Assembly: GCA_031549495.1 (NCBI GenBank)
Contig: JAVBPS010000036.1
Coordinates: 13,813-77,812, forward strand
Origin: JAVBOW01 sp031549495
GTDB taxonomy: Bacteria; Bacteroidota; Bacteroidia; Bacteroidales; Rikenellaceae
Direction of reading: 5' to 3'
Length of the DNA: 64,000 nucleotides
Shown here: positions 27,767 to 37,483 of the stretch, in pieces
Position numbering within the stretch: position 1 is the first letter of the stretch
How the letters are laid out: each line of letters opens with the position of its first letter
Program-made: the position numbers and the translations under genes
The notes under the pieces: generated by a model
Database searches by the model: none
What the model was told of the DNA's origin: nothing
The model's input: the letters and a program-made list of their open reading frames with translations, nothing else

Positions 27767-29368
27767 TCAGTCGAGCGGGGCGGTTTCGTAATCCGAAGGG
27801 TAGCACCAGCCGGTCTGGTAGCGGGGGATCTGCCCGCCCATGTACCGTTCGTAAAAATCGTTGGAAGTGGAATCAGCGAAAGGATAGCGGTCGAACACGT
27901 CGCCGTCGCCCGTCACGCGCGGATCATTGTGCTGCGTAAGCACCTCCCACAGCCGCTTTTTCATATCCTCCACGCGGGCGGCGTGTTCAGGCGCGGCGGC
28001 CAGATTGACCAGGCACTCGCGGTCGGTGGCGATGTGGTAGAGCTCCTGCTGCGGATGACGGCCGAAGCAGAGGTTCCAGTAGCGGGTGTCGGTCCCCTGG
28101 CGGCGCATTTCGAGGATGAAGCTCTTGGTGGGCGATCCGTCGGTGTTCAGGTAGCCGGTTTCGGGGTGGCCCGCGGGCCAGAGGTCGGGTTTGAAATTGT
28201 AGAGGTACAGGTAGCCGTCCCGCACGAGCGAGCGGATGGGATAGCCCTGGTTGAGCGGGCGGCCGTAGTCGTGCCGTTCCTGGCAGAGCACCGTCTGGCT
28301 GCGGTCGTGCACCGGTTTGCCGCGGATAATGTCCGCAAGGGAACGTCCCGAAGGAGCTTCCATGCCCACCTGCGCCGCATCGACGCCCGCCAGTTCCAGC
28401 AGCGTGGGGACGATGTCGACGAAATTGACATAGCCGTTCTCGTGGCGGCCGGGGTCCTTCACTCCCGCGGGCCACATCACCGCCAAGGGCAGGTGGTTCG
28501 AAAAATCGTATTCCTGTCCTTTGGAGCGGGGAAAAGGCATGCCGTTGTCGGCCGTGACGATCACGATGGTGTTGTCGAGCATCCCGCGCCGCTGCAACGC
28601 ATCGAGCATCCGGCCCAGGTGACGGTCGAAATACTCGATCTCGTAGGCATAGTCGAGCATGTCGTTGCGCACCGTGTCGTTGTCGGGCCAAAAGGCCGGG
28701 ACGCGGTCGACGTCGGCGGGCGACTTGCCCCCCTTGGCCACGCCCGAGCCGTATTCATAGAAACGGTGCGGTTCGTTGCCTCCGTACCAGAACATCCACG
28801 GCTGCCCGGCGGGGGCCTCGTCGAGGAACCGGTCGAAGTTGGCCGCGTAGTCGATCGCCGATATATGCGAGGTGGGGGGCGTGGTGCGGTGCTCCTGGTA
28901 GGGCGTTCCGATCAGGCGGCGGCGCGAACCGTCGGCCAGTTTGCCCGGATTGCCGGGAATCCACCCTTTGCCCGTGTACCCGGCCGTGTAGCCGTGGCTG
29001 CCGAGGGCTTCGAAAACGGTCGTATACTTGCCTGCGGGCCAGTGGCCGATGTGGTTGCCCGCGTCTTCCAACTGCCACGAGTAGCGTCCCGTCAGCACGC
29101 AGGCGCGCGAGGGCGCGCTCTTGGCGTTGGGCGTGTAGGCATTGTTAAAAAGGATTCCCCGGGCGGCCACCGTGTCGAAAGCGGGGGTGCTCACCCAACG
29201 GCAGCCGTAGGCTCCCGCATGAGGAAAAGATTGGTCGTCGGCGATGGCGATCAGGATGTTGGGCCGCGGGGCGGATTCGGGGGCTTTCGGCCCCGAGCAT
29301 CCGGCCAGGGAGAGTCCCCCGAAGGCCAGCAGGCCCGCTGCGCGCCAGGTATTGTGTTCGGTCAGCAT
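27767..29368 (-). CDS. Ser-type sulfatase (family S1), sulfamidase-like N-terminus
   Basis: The protein has 533 residues with a lipoprotein signal (FGGLSLAGC). NILIAIADDQSFPHAGAYG is followed by the formylglycine site KSAPSRACVLTGRYSWQ (S84-A-P-S-R88). The ADDQSxPHAGAYG wording resembles the N-sulfoglucosamine sulfohydrolase branch rather than classical arylsulfatases; this is pattern recall, and the substrate needs subfamily assignment. TADNGMPFPRSKG contributes the second half of the metal site. It is the first gene of a module with the M60 peptidase (19 bp) and another sulfatase, and is separated from the upstream gene by a strong hairpin. It depends on an anSME encoded elsewhere. Confidence 0.9.
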   Translation of the reverse strand: MLTEHNTWRAAGLLAFGGLSLAGCSGPKAPESAPRPNILIAIADDQSFPHAGAYGCRWVSTPAFDTVAARGILFNNAYTPNAKSAPSRACVLTGRYSWQLEDAGNHIGHWPAGKYTTVFEALGSHGYTAGYTGKGWIPGNPGKLADGSRRRLIGTPYQEHRTTPPTSHISAIDYAANFDRFLDEAPAGQPWMFWYGGNEPHRFYEYGSGVAKGGKSPADVDRVPAFWPDNDTVRNDMLDYAYEIEYFDRHLGRMLDALQRRGMLDNTIVIVTADNGMPFPRSKGQEYDFSNHLPLAVMWPAGVKDPGRHENGYVNFVDIVPTLLELAGVDAAQVGMEAPSGRSLADIIRGKPVHDRSQTVLCQERHDYGRPLNQGYPIRSLVRDGYLYLYNFKPDLWPAGHPETGYLNTDGSPTKSFILEMRRQGTDTRYWNLCFGRHPQQELYHIATDRECLVNLAAAPEHAARVEDMKKRLWEVLTQHNDPRVTGDGDVFDRYPFADSTSNDFYERYMGGQIPRYQTGWCYPSDYETAPLD

Positions 29369-29395
29369 GTGTCAGGCGTTTGGATTTTGGTAAAA

Positions 29396-29425
29396 GTGCG
29401 GGAGGGGTTTTCCACCCTCCCGCAC
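29396..29425 (-). terminator. Strong intercistronic hairpin terminator/attenuator
   Basis: An 11-bp GC-rich perfect stem (GTGCGGGAGGG and its complement) with an 8-base loop is followed on the minus strand by TTTT. It lies between the degenerate M60-like gene and the sulfatase gene and probably ends, or partly attenuates, the SusCD transcript. Confidence 0.75.
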
Positions 29426-29435
29426 CCTTGTTTTA

Positions 29436-31712
29436 TCAGTTGGCGGTCAGCGTCACCGGGTGCTTGACCCCGTAGACGTCGATGGCGTTGGCGGTGACGG
29501 TCGTGGCGGCCGCCGTGCGCTGGAAAGTGAACTGCCCCTGGGTCGAGTAGACCTCGGCCGCGCCGTCGAAGAGCACCTCGTAGGCGGCCACATTCGTACA
29601 CGCCGAGCAATTGAACGTATAGAGGAAGGCGGGCGAAACGGTGTAGGACGAAGCGGCCACCGTAGCCGCCGCCGGATTGCGGTAGAGGTTGAGCGTAGCG
29701 GCGCTCAGGTACTCGATCGCCACCGCGGGCACGTTCGCCTTCACCGGTGCGGTGAGTCCGTCCTCGAACGCGGCGGGCAGGGCGTATTTCCACGCGTTGA
29801 AGAACGCGGTCAGGTTATACCCCGTCCGCTCGCACACCACCCGGGCGAAATTGTCGTGGGTGTTGAGCGTCCCGGCGCGCAGGTCGGTAAAGACGTTCGT
29901 GTAGAAATCGACCCCTTTCACCTTGGTGAAATAGAGGTAAAGCTGCCACAGGGGAACGGGATGCGTCTGCATACCCCCCGCACCCGTCGTGACGCTGTGC
30001 GCCCGTCCCAGGACGAAGAAGCGGTAGTAGGCGTCGGTATAGTAGAAACCGGGCGTCTGGTCGATGTAGCCCGGAAGGCCGTAGAGATCCTCGGTCATCA
30101 CGCCCAGGAAGTAACGGCCGCCCCCGGAATTATTGATGGCGTTCCAGGTGAAGCCGGTGGGCACGTTGACCGCCCCCATGAGCTGGGCGTAGGGCAGGAT
30201 GTCGGCCTGCATCGCGAGCGGGTCGAGCATCTTTGCGGCGTAGGCCGTCGTATTGAATTCCAGGCAACCGACACCCACCGCATTATCCGTGCAGGCCGAG
30301 GTGAGCACGAAGTGCATGCGGGCCGTGTTGAGCGTCGCCCCGACGAATTCCTGCTGTTTTTTCACCAGCTCGTCGTAGAAAGCCAACAGCGCGATCGGGT
30401 CCTTGCACGCGCCCAGCGCCGATACGGGCACGGTGAGCAGGGTCCGCTGGCCGATCAGGTCGCAGTTGGCCGTGGTGAGCATGCGGCTTTTCAGGAAGGG
30501 TAAATTGTCGAGTGTATGCGTCGACGCGTCGAAATAACCGTTCAGGTACCCCCCGGCCACATTGACCTTCAGGGAGGTCTGCGTGGGGTCGGCGTTGGTG
30601 ACGTAGACCGTGCCCGAACAGGTGCACTCGATGGCGTTCGCCCCGTTGCCCAGGTCGGCGATCTGGACGGCGGCCCCGCCGGAGAGGTCCTTGCCCAGGA
30701 TGGTGACCGAGGCCGAGTTGCTCACGCCCGAAGCCAGCACCACCAGCGTTTCGTCCTTCTCCACCCATATCCCGGTAGGATATTGCAGCTTGCTGTAAGG
30801 GTAGGCGGCCTTGTTGGTCGCCTGCATGACGGCGGGATCGGCTTTCGGGGCGGCCGCGACGATGCGTTCGGATTCGTAGCTGCCGTCCAGCAGCGCCTGT
30901 CCCAGGTTCTTGAAGAAAGCGCTCTCGGTGGCGTTGATCTCCGCCTGCGTGGTGCCCGGTTTAAGGGCCGAGCACGACGGGTCGGTAAAGTAGTCGGGCA
31001 TGCCTGCCACCTCGCCTTTTTTCCAGAATTCCAACTCGCGCACCACGAACGGGGCGACCACGCCGTTCGTCAGGCGGCATTCCGAGAAACTGGCCTTAAT
31101 CATCACTTTAGCCACATTACCCACGTCGCCCGGCTTCAGGTTGAGCCTCGAAACGTAAACATTGTAGGAAGCGTAAGCGGCCGGTACCGCCGGGGCTACG
31201 CCGTCGGTGGTCTGGATCACCTTCTCCTGCAGGATGAACGTATCGGGGGCGCTGCGCAGCGAAACGTACCACTCGAACGCGTTCGGGAAGCCGTTGGCGT
31301 AGTTGCGGTTCACCAGAAGCAGGTAATCGAACACCGCATCGGCGGTCAGGGTGACGATGGCGTACCCGCCGGTGGGCATGGGGCTGTAAGCGGGCGAGGC
31401 GACCGTGGGCAGTAGCTGCCACTGGGTGGTGATATTGTCGTCGATCAGCCTGCCGATCACGTCGTTGCTGTAATGGTCATCTGTTTCGCCGGCGGGTTGC
31501 CCGTCGGTGTAGTACGACTTGGCGGTGAAGCCCGTGGTCGGGATCTTGTACGCCGGTTTGGAGAGGTCGTCGGCGTTGCCGGGCGTGTAGATCGCGCCCT
31601 TTCCGGGGAATTGCTGGTCGACGGGTGCGTTCAGTTCGGGGAAGTCGTCGTCCTGGCATCCGGTCGTCGCCACCACGGCGGCGGCAAGGAGTATGGGAAG
31701 GAATTTTTTCAT
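29436..31712 (-). CDS. M60-like surface lipoprotein lacking the zinc-binding motif (probable pseudoenzyme)
   Basis: The protein has 758 residues with a lipoprotein signal (VVATTGC). Its layout follows the M60 peptidase at 25492-27747: an N-terminal discoidin-like region (GRLIDDNITTQWQL), the block DPSCSALKPGTTQAEIN, then YPYSKLQYPTGIWV, GGYLNGYFD and LLAFYDELVKKQQEFVG, and the late block PVPLWQLYLYFTKVKGVDFY. Where the active paralogs have HExxH-x14-E, this protein reads ILPYAQLMGAVNVPTGFTWN, with no His-Glu pair. It therefore most likely binds, rather than cleaves, glycoprotein. It overlaps the upstream lipoprotein gene by 4 bp (ATGA) and is the last gene before a terminator hairpin, i.e. 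in the position of a surface glycan-binding protein. Confidence 0.82.
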   Translation of the reverse strand: MKKFLPILLAAAVVATTGCQDDDFPELNAPVDQQFPGKGAIYTPGNADDLSKPAYKIPTTGFTAKSYYTDGQPAGETDDHYSNDVIGRLIDDNITTQWQLLPTVASPAYSPMPTGGYAIVTLTADAVFDYLLLVNRNYANGFPNAFEWYVSLRSAPDTFILQEKVIQTTDGVAPAVPAAYASYNVYVSRLNLKPGDVGNVAKVMIKASFSECRLTNGVVAPFVVRELEFWKKGEVAGMPDYFTDPSCSALKPGTTQAEINATESAFFKNLGQALLDGSYESERIVAAAPKADPAVMQATNKAAYPYSKLQYPTGIWVEKDETLVVLASGVSNSASVTILGKDLSGGAAVQIADLGNGANAIECTCSGTVYVTNADPTQTSLKVNVAGGYLNGYFDASTHTLDNLPFLKSRMLTTANCDLIGQRTLLTVPVSALGACKDPIALLAFYDELVKKQQEFVGATLNTARMHFVLTSACTDNAVGVGCLEFNTTAYAAKMLDPLAMQADILPYAQLMGAVNVPTGFTWNAINNSGGGRYFLGVMTEDLYGLPGYIDQTPGFYYTDAYYRFFVLGRAHSVTTGAGGMQTHPVPLWQLYLYFTKVKGVDFYTNVFTDLRAGTLNTHDNFARVVCERTGYNLTAFFNAWKYALPAAFEDGLTAPVKANVPAVAIEYLSAATLNLYRNPAAATVAASSYTVSPAFLYTFNCSACTNVAAYEVLFDGAAEVYSTQGQFTFQRTAAATTVTANAIDVYGVKHPVTLTAN

Positions 31713-32611
31713 CGCTGTCCGTTTTTAGGTCCGTTTTGTACTTTGGCCGAGATCTGCATGGTGGCCACTTCGGCGCCCGCGACCAGGGAGTGTATGACAA
31801 AGAGGCCTTTTTTGCCTTCGGCCGTCTGGTAAGCGTAGACCTGGTTGGCGCCGACCACCACGTAATCCGCCGTGGGCGCGAGGCCCTGCAACGGTGTGTC
31901 ATCCACCTCCGTGATGGCGTTGTAATCGTCCAGGGTGAGGTCGGTGGGGCCCACTTTGGTGATCCGCGCGCCGGCGTAGCCGTTCAGGCCCATCCCGGCG
32001 CGGGCGGCGGGCGAGATGGCGGCCGGGGCCGTGATGCCCGTCCCGGTGTCGGTCACCACCCCGAAGGAGAGGTCGACGGCCGCGGGATAGGCGACCGCTT
32101 CGCGCAGCGGATAGACCCGCCCGAGGTACCACGTGGCGTAGTAGCAACCGTAGAGGTGGTCGCCCGTTTCGATGGTTTTCTGATCGGTGAACAGCACGCC
32201 CGGGGTGATCTTCACCATAAAGCCCTTCTCGAAGGTCGCCTTGCGGTCCCAGACGGTGATCTTCACGCAGGTGTTGGCGCCGATGCCGGTGAGCGGGATC
32301 GAGAAGTCGTACGAGCTGCGGGCGTCGTCCTCGCCGAAGACCACGTGCGTACCGGGGATTGCGATGCCGGTCGAGATGCCGGTGCGGCTGTCGGCCGGGT
32401 AGGCGCAAAACTCGGTGATGCCCACCGTGCTGGTCACCCGTCCGGTAATGGTATAGGTGGTCACGCCCTTGGCGATCTGGACGATCTGCGGGGTCGAGAA
32501 CTCGATCAGTGTGGGCGACTGGTAATCGAACTCCTCGCCCTTGCATCCGGCGGCTGCGGCCAGCACGGTCGCCACGGCGAAGGTTTTCAGTATGATCTGT
32601 CTTGTCTTCAT
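31709..32611 (-). CDS. Lipoprotein in the SusE/SGBP position of the locus, family not recognised
   Basis: The protein has 300 residues from the ATG at 32611, chosen because it starts a clean lipoprotein signal (MKTRQIILKTF, then LAAAAGC); the upstream in-frame ATG at 32644 would overlap the susD stop. An N-terminal segment (LIEFSTPQIVQIAKGVTTYT) and VKITVWDRKATFEKGF suggest an immunoglobulin-like beta-sandwich, which I cannot assign to a family. It directly follows SusD and precedes the M60-like pseudoenzyme with a 4-bp overlap, so translation is coupled. A role as surface glycan/glycoprotein-binding protein is inferred from position only. Confidence 0.72.
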   Translation of the reverse strand: MKTRQIILKTFAVATVLAAAAGCKGEEFDYQSPTLIEFSTPQIVQIAKGVTTYTITGRVTSTVGITEFCAYPADSRTGISTGIAIPGTHVVFGEDDARSSYDFSIPLTGIGANTCVKITVWDRKATFEKGFMVKITPGVLFTDQKTIETGDHLYGCYYATWYLGRVYPLREAVAYPAAVDLSFGVVTDTGTGITAPAAISPAARAGMGLNGYAGARITKVGPTDLTLDDYNAITEVDDTPLQGLAPTADYVVVGANQVYAYQTAEGKKGLFVIHSLVAGAEVATMQISAKVQNGPKNGQR

Positions 32612-32637
32612 CTTCTTGTTTTTTTCTCGTTTGCAGT

Positions 32638-34338
32638 TTACCATCCTTCGTTCTGCCAGATGCCCCCGCCGCTGCCGACCGCGTCGCGGGTCGGGATGGG
32701 AAGGCGGTAAAGGCGCTTGAGGAAGATGCGGTTGGTGATCAGTTTGCGCGTGAAGCGGCCGTTCACGATGTCGTAGCCGTAGATGGCCCCGTTGAAGTCC
32801 TTTTCGGCCTCGAGCCAGCGGCGCGAGTCGTAGAAACGGTGCCCTTCGAGCATGAATTCCATGCGGCGTTCGAGCCGTATCTGTGCGCGCAGGCTCTGCT
32901 GCGTCCAGGCGGCGGACGGGGAGAGCAGGTCGGCGCCGGCCCGGGTGCGGATATCGTTCATGTACCCGATCATCTCGTCGATGTCGGCCTGCGAGGGGGC
33001 GGCGAGCGACTCGTTGCGCGCCTCGACGTAGTTGAGCAACACCTCGGCGTAGCGCATCATCGGCAGGTTCTGCTGGGTGCTCTGCCCCTTGATGTGGTCG
33101 GTACGGTCGTCGAGGAATTTACGCATGCACAGGTTGGTCTTGCCCACCAGGCCCATCGTGTGCCTGGTGATGTCCATCGTCACGGTCACCCCGTTGAGCA
33201 CCCAGGTCGAGCCGTGGTGCAACACGGTCTGGTCGAGGCGCGGGTCGCGGCCCACGAAGGGCGTGGCGTCGTTGTAACCCGTGGCCAGCGGATTGATGAT
33301 CGGGGTGCCGTCGGGATTGTAGCCCAGGATGGGGGCCACGCCGCTCTTCATGGCGAAGGCGTCCACGCCGTTCATCGTGACGGCCGTACCGGGCCAGGCG
33401 GTGGTGTTGTTCCAGGGCGATCCGGAAGGCAGGTTCTTGTAGAGCCCGTTGGTCGCCCCGCGCAGGAAGGTCAGGATCTGCTCGGGACTGGTGCGCTCGT
33501 TGAAGAAACGGGCGAAACTGAGCTCCGGTTTGGTCGCGTCAGCATGCAGGGCGTACCAACCCTTGGCGATCAGCTCTTTGGCCGCGGCGGCCGCTTCCGC
33601 CCAGGTGTGGTCGTTCTGGTCGGCGTTGAGCGGGCTGGCGGCGTAGAGCAGCGTGCGGGCCTTGTAGGCGTAGGCGACCCCGAGGGTCATGCGGCCGTAG
33701 TCGATGTTGTCCGTCCACCGCACCTGGGGCAGCACGTTTTCGGCGATCACCGCGTCGTACTCACCGACGATGTAGTCGATCGTAGCCTGCATACTGGAAC
33801 GCACCAGGGCCGTGGTCATCGGATCGACGATCTCGTCCCCGATGATGACCAGCGCCCCGTAAAAGCGCATCAGGTCGTGGTAATAGATCGCACGCAGCAG
33901 GCGGGCCTCGTTGTACATCAGCTCCTTCTCCTGGTCCGTGAGCGGCGAGGTGTAAATATTGGCCATGAAAAGGTTGGCCGAGCGGATGCCGCGGTAGTAG
34001 ACCGTCCAGGGGTTGTAGTAGAACGGATTCTGGTCGGGCGTGAGCGTGGAACGGGTGAATTTGATGGCCGTGTCGCCCACGGCGGGCGAGATGGCATTGT
34101 CGGTGGCGATATCCATCACGGCACACCCCTGGTCGGTGATGGGGTCCACACCCTGCGAGCCGGCAAACCACATCGAGCCGTAGAGGTGGGTGAGCGCCTG
34201 GCGGACCTTGGTCTTATCCGAAAAGACCATCTCCGGGGTATTGGGGTCCACGTCCTGCTTGTCGAGCAGTTTTTCCACGTCGCACGAGGCGAATACCGAA
34301 AGTGCGGCGATGAAGAGCAAGTAAATTATCTTTTTCAT
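32638..34338 (-). CDS. SusD/RagB-family outer membrane lipoprotein (second pair of the PUL)
   Basis: The protein has 566 residues, MKKIIYLLFIAALSVFASC then DVEKLLDKQDVDPN. SusD features are MYNEARLLRAIYYHDLMRFYG (N-terminal TPR-like helices), MRYAEVLLNYVEARNESLA and RLERRMEFMLEGHRFYDSRRW near the C-terminus. It binds ligand for the SusC encoded 12 bp upstream. It differs clearly from the other SusD in this locus, so the two pairs are not a recent duplication and probably handle different ligands or sizes. Confidence 0.94.
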   Translation of the reverse strand: MKKIIYLLFIAALSVFASCDVEKLLDKQDVDPNTPEMVFSDKTKVRQALTHLYGSMWFAGSQGVDPITDQGCAVMDIATDNAISPAVGDTAIKFTRSTLTPDQNPFYYNPWTVYYRGIRSANLFMANIYTSPLTDQEKELMYNEARLLRAIYYHDLMRFYGALVIIGDEIVDPMTTALVRSSMQATIDYIVGEYDAVIAENVLPQVRWTDNIDYGRMTLGVAYAYKARTLLYAASPLNADQNDHTWAEAAAAAKELIAKGWYALHADATKPELSFARFFNERTSPEQILTFLRGATNGLYKNLPSGSPWNNTTAWPGTAVTMNGVDAFAMKSGVAPILGYNPDGTPIINPLATGYNDATPFVGRDPRLDQTVLHHGSTWVLNGVTVTMDITRHTMGLVGKTNLCMRKFLDDRTDHIKGQSTQQNLPMMRYAEVLLNYVEARNESLAAPSQADIDEMIGYMNDIRTRAGADLLSPSAAWTQQSLRAQIRLERRMEFMLEGHRFYDSRRWLEAEKDFNGAIYGYDIVNGRFTRKLITNRIFLKRLYRLPIPTRDAVGSGGGIWQNEGW

Positions 34339-34350
34339 GGTTCCCGTAGT

Positions 34351-37300
34351 TTAGAACGTTACGTTGATGCCGAAGTTGTATATCCTCGTCTGGGGATAGA
34401 ACGCCGCTCGTCCGGTGCGTGATTCCGGGTCTACGACCTTGAGCGAGTCCCAGGTGAACAGGTTGTAGCCGCTGGCGTAGAACATCACGCCGGCGAGCGG
34501 CGTTTTGCGCAGCCAGCTCTTGGGGAAGGTATAGCTCAGTTCAAGGTTCTTCAGGCGCAGGTAGTTGGCGTTGTGGGAATAGAACGACGACTGCGAGTTG
34601 AGGTAGTTGTTATCGCCCGCGATGGCCGACGAAGTAAGGCGGTGGTAGGTGGCCGTCGCGGCGGTCTCGGGCGTCCAGCGCGCCAGGTGGCGGGTCTTCT
34701 GCGCCGAGGCGAGGTTGTAGAAGTCCCACTCCACCTCGGCGCCCAGGCTGACGGTGGTGTTGGCGGCGCCCTGGAACATGGCGCTGATGGCGAAGCCTTT
34801 ATAGCTGAAGCCGACGGTGGCCGAATACATGATCTCCGGAATGTTCGAAAAACCGTGCGCCGTGATGTCGCTGTCGTTGATCACCCCGTCGCCGTTCAGG
34901 TCGCGGTAACGTAGATCGCCCGGTTGCAGTGTGCCGAATTGGGCGGCCGCGACGGCGATCTGCTCATAGTTCTGGAAGAAGCCGTCGAACAGGTAACCGA
35001 ACTGCTGGCCGATGCGGTGGCCGGTGCGGTACATGTAGTCATAGGCGCGAACCTGCTCGCCCTGTTCGAGAATTTTGTTGCGGGCGAAGGTGAACATGCT
35101 CTTCACGTAGTAGTTGAACTCCTTGCCGATGTGATGGTTCCATCCCAGTTCGGCCTCCAGGCCCTTGTTCTCCACCTCGCCGATATTGAGCTGCGGATAA
35201 CTCCGTACCCCGGCCGCGATCAGGTACTGCCCGGGGGTGGTCAGGTTGCCCGTGCGCTTTTCATAGAAAGCGTCGAAATTGAACGAAATGCGGTTTTTCC
35301 ACCATTGCGTTTCGATCCCCACGTTGTACTTGGTGGCCACCTCCCAGGTCACGGCGCTGGTCATCCCCAGCCCTTCGGTGATCCCGGTGTAGTTGGTCGG
35401 GGTGGTGCCGAAGTTGTAATTCAGGCCCGATTCGTAGAGCGCCTCGTTGTAGTATTGGAAATCGCCGCTGCTCAGTTTATCGTTGCCCACCTGCCCGGCC
35501 GAGGCCTTGAGCTTGAAATAGGACATCGGCTTGACCTTGTCGGCGAAGAAATTCTCCTTGCTGATCACCCAGCCCACCGATGCGGCGGGGAAGAGGGCGT
35601 AACGCTCGCCCTTTTCGAAGCGGTTCGAACCGTTGTAGCCGAAGTTCACCTCCAGCAGGTACTTGGCCTTGTAGTCGTAGTTCACACGGCCGATCACGCC
35701 CTGGTAGATCTGCGGGATGTTGGAATAGAGGTAATCCGAGTCGTCGTCGTTCTGCGGTTTGACCTGCGAGTCGACGTTGACCAGCAACAGGGCCGAAACG
35801 GTATGCGCTTTGGCGAAGGTACGCTTGTACTTGAACGAGGTTTCGGCGTAGATCTTCCGGCTTGCGGGCAGGACCACGTAGCCCCGGTTGGGGGTGCCCG
35901 CCGCGCGAAGGCGGGTATAGGTATCCGTGCGCCAGTCATAGTACCATACGGCCTGGGTTTCGCCGATGTACCGCCGGCTCTGGCTGTAGGTGTTGATCGA
36001 CATACGTGCGTTCCAACTGAAACCCTTCAGCAACTTGCCCAGGTCGTAATTCAGGGTGATCGTCCCTTCGAGCGAGTTCTTGAAGGTCTGGAAATGCCCC
36101 CCGGCGAAGTTATTCACGAAGGGATTCATGTTCAGGGCGTTGCCGTTATTGGTGGCCAGGGTGCCGTTCTCGTTGATCAGCGCCACGTTGCGCGGGCAGC
36201 GGGTATAGGCCCCGAACATGTTCATACCGGCCTGGCCGGCGCCCGTGGAGCTGTTGGTGCTTTCGTTGCGGTAGGCCAGGTCGAGCCCGATCTTGAAATC
36301 CTTCGTCACGTCGATGTCGATGTTGGTGCGGATGTTCTTGCGCCCGAAAGAGTGCTGGGTATCGTAATCGGGATTTTTGATCAGGTCGTTCAGGTCGGGA
36401 TTCAGGTCGAACAGTTTCTTCATGCTCCCGCGTTTCTTGAGCTTGTCGATATCCGTTTCGTAGATACTTCCCTGATGGGTATAGCCGAACGAGACGAAAT
36501 ATTTCACCCGGTCCGTGCCGCCCGAAACGTTGAGGTTGTATTTCTGCTGGGGGCCGAGTTTGAAGAAAGTCCCCACGAAATCGTTGTCGGGATGGGTCCA
36601 GGGGCGTTCGCCGGTCTTGTACCAGGAGATCTCCTGTTCGGTGTAGGTGGGTATCAGGCCGTCGTTGATCGCGCCTTCGTTGTACATGATGGCGTGTTCC
36701 CAGGCGTTGACGTTCTGCGGAAGGCGCATCAGTTGGTTCAGGCCGTACTCGGCCGAGAAGGAGACCTTCGTCTTGCCGGACGATCCGCGCTTGGTGGTCA
36801 CCAGGATCACGCCGTTGGCGCCGCGCACCCCGTAGACGGCCGTCGCCGAGGCATCCTTGAGCACCGAGACGCTCTCGATCTCGTCGGGGTCGACCTGCGA
36901 GAAGCTGCGCTCGATGCCGTCGACCAGCACCAGGGGCGAGCTGCTGTTCAGGGACGAGCGGCCGCGGATGTAGATACTGGCCTCGTCCATGCCGGGGCGT
37001 CCGCTGGTCTGCTGGGTGATCACACCCGCCATGCGGCCCGTCAGGGCGTTGGTCACACTCACCGAGGGGCTCTTTTTAATATCCTCCGAGCTGACGGTGG
37101 CGATGGATCCGGTCACGGTGGCTTTCTGCTGGGTGCCGTAGCCCACCACGACCACCTCGTCGATCTGGGTGGCGGTCGTCGAGAGGGTGACGTTGAGGGT
37201 GATGCGGTTGCCGATGCTCGTTTCGAACGGCGCGTATCCGAGCCGCTCGACCGAGACCACGGCGTTGTTGTCCGCCACCGAGAGGCGGTAGGTACCGTCG

Positions 37301-37464
37301 GCGGCCGTCGAGGTTCCGTTGCGGGTCCCTTTCTCGGTCACGGTCGCACCTGCGACCGGGGCTCCCGCTTCGTCGGTAACTTTCCCCGAGATCTGTTTCT
37401 GCTGGGCCTGCACAGCCAGACACAGGGTGCACAGGCAGAGCATAAGCGATATGATTTTCTTCAT
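34351..37464 (-). CDS. SusC/RagA-family TonB-linked outer membrane transporter (second pair of the PUL)
   Basis: The protein has 1037 residues, with signal peptide (MLCLCTLCLAVQAQ), carboxypeptidase-regulatory-like domain (ISGKVTDEAGAPVAGATVTE), TonB-box-like EVVVVGYGTQ, plug with IYIRGRSSLN and VLVDGIERSFSQ, DASATAVYGVRGANG, and a barrel ending YNFGINVTF. It imports glycan captured by the SusD 12 bp downstream. It lies 19 bp after the first SusD, so both pairs are likely one transcript. Confidence 0.95.
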   Translation of the reverse strand: MKKIISLMLCLCTLCLAVQAQQKQISGKVTDEAGAPVAGATVTEKGTRNGTSTAADGTYRLSVADNNAVVSVERLGYAPFETSIGNRITLNVTLSTTATQIDEVVVVGYGTQQKATVTGSIATVSSEDIKKSPSVSVTNALTGRMAGVITQQTSGRPGMDEASIYIRGRSSLNSSSPLVLVDGIERSFSQVDPDEIESVSVLKDASATAVYGVRGANGVILVTTKRGSSGKTKVSFSAEYGLNQLMRLPQNVNAWEHAIMYNEGAINDGLIPTYTEQEISWYKTGERPWTHPDNDFVGTFFKLGPQQKYNLNVSGGTDRVKYFVSFGYTHQGSIYETDIDKLKKRGSMKKLFDLNPDLNDLIKNPDYDTQHSFGRKNIRTNIDIDVTKDFKIGLDLAYRNESTNSSTGAGQAGMNMFGAYTRCPRNVALINENGTLATNNGNALNMNPFVNNFAGGHFQTFKNSLEGTITLNYDLGKLLKGFSWNARMSINTYSQSRRYIGETQAVWYYDWRTDTYTRLRAAGTPNRGYVVLPASRKIYAETSFKYKRTFAKAHTVSALLLVNVDSQVKPQNDDDSDYLYSNIPQIYQGVIGRVNYDYKAKYLLEVNFGYNGSNRFEKGERYALFPAASVGWVISKENFFADKVKPMSYFKLKASAGQVGNDKLSSGDFQYYNEALYESGLNYNFGTTPTNYTGITEGLGMTSAVTWEVATKYNVGIETQWWKNRISFNFDAFYEKRTGNLTTPGQYLIAAGVRSYPQLNIGEVENKGLEAELGWNHHIGKEFNYYVKSMFTFARNKILEQGEQVRAYDYMYRTGHRIGQQFGYLFDGFFQNYEQIAVAAAQFGTLQPGDLRYRDLNGDGVINDSDITAHGFSNIPEIMYSATVGFSYKGFAISAMFQGAANTTVSLGAEVEWDFYNLASAQKTRHLARWTPETAATATYHRLTSSAIAGDNNYLNSQSSFYSHNANYLRLKNLELSYTFPKSWLRKTPLAGVMFYASGYNLFTWDSLKVVDPESRTGRAAFYPQTRIYNFGINVTF

Positions 37465-37483
37465 TTTTTCCGGTTTTAGGGGA

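Noticed and set aside
34924..37479. Long open frame of about 850 codons on the plus strand opposite a SusC gene
   Set aside because: It is a composition shadow of the high-GC SusC gene, with His/Arg/Val-rich low-information sequence and no family motif. The same applies to long frames opposite the hybrid regulator (50354-53131), the kinase (328-1458) and others.
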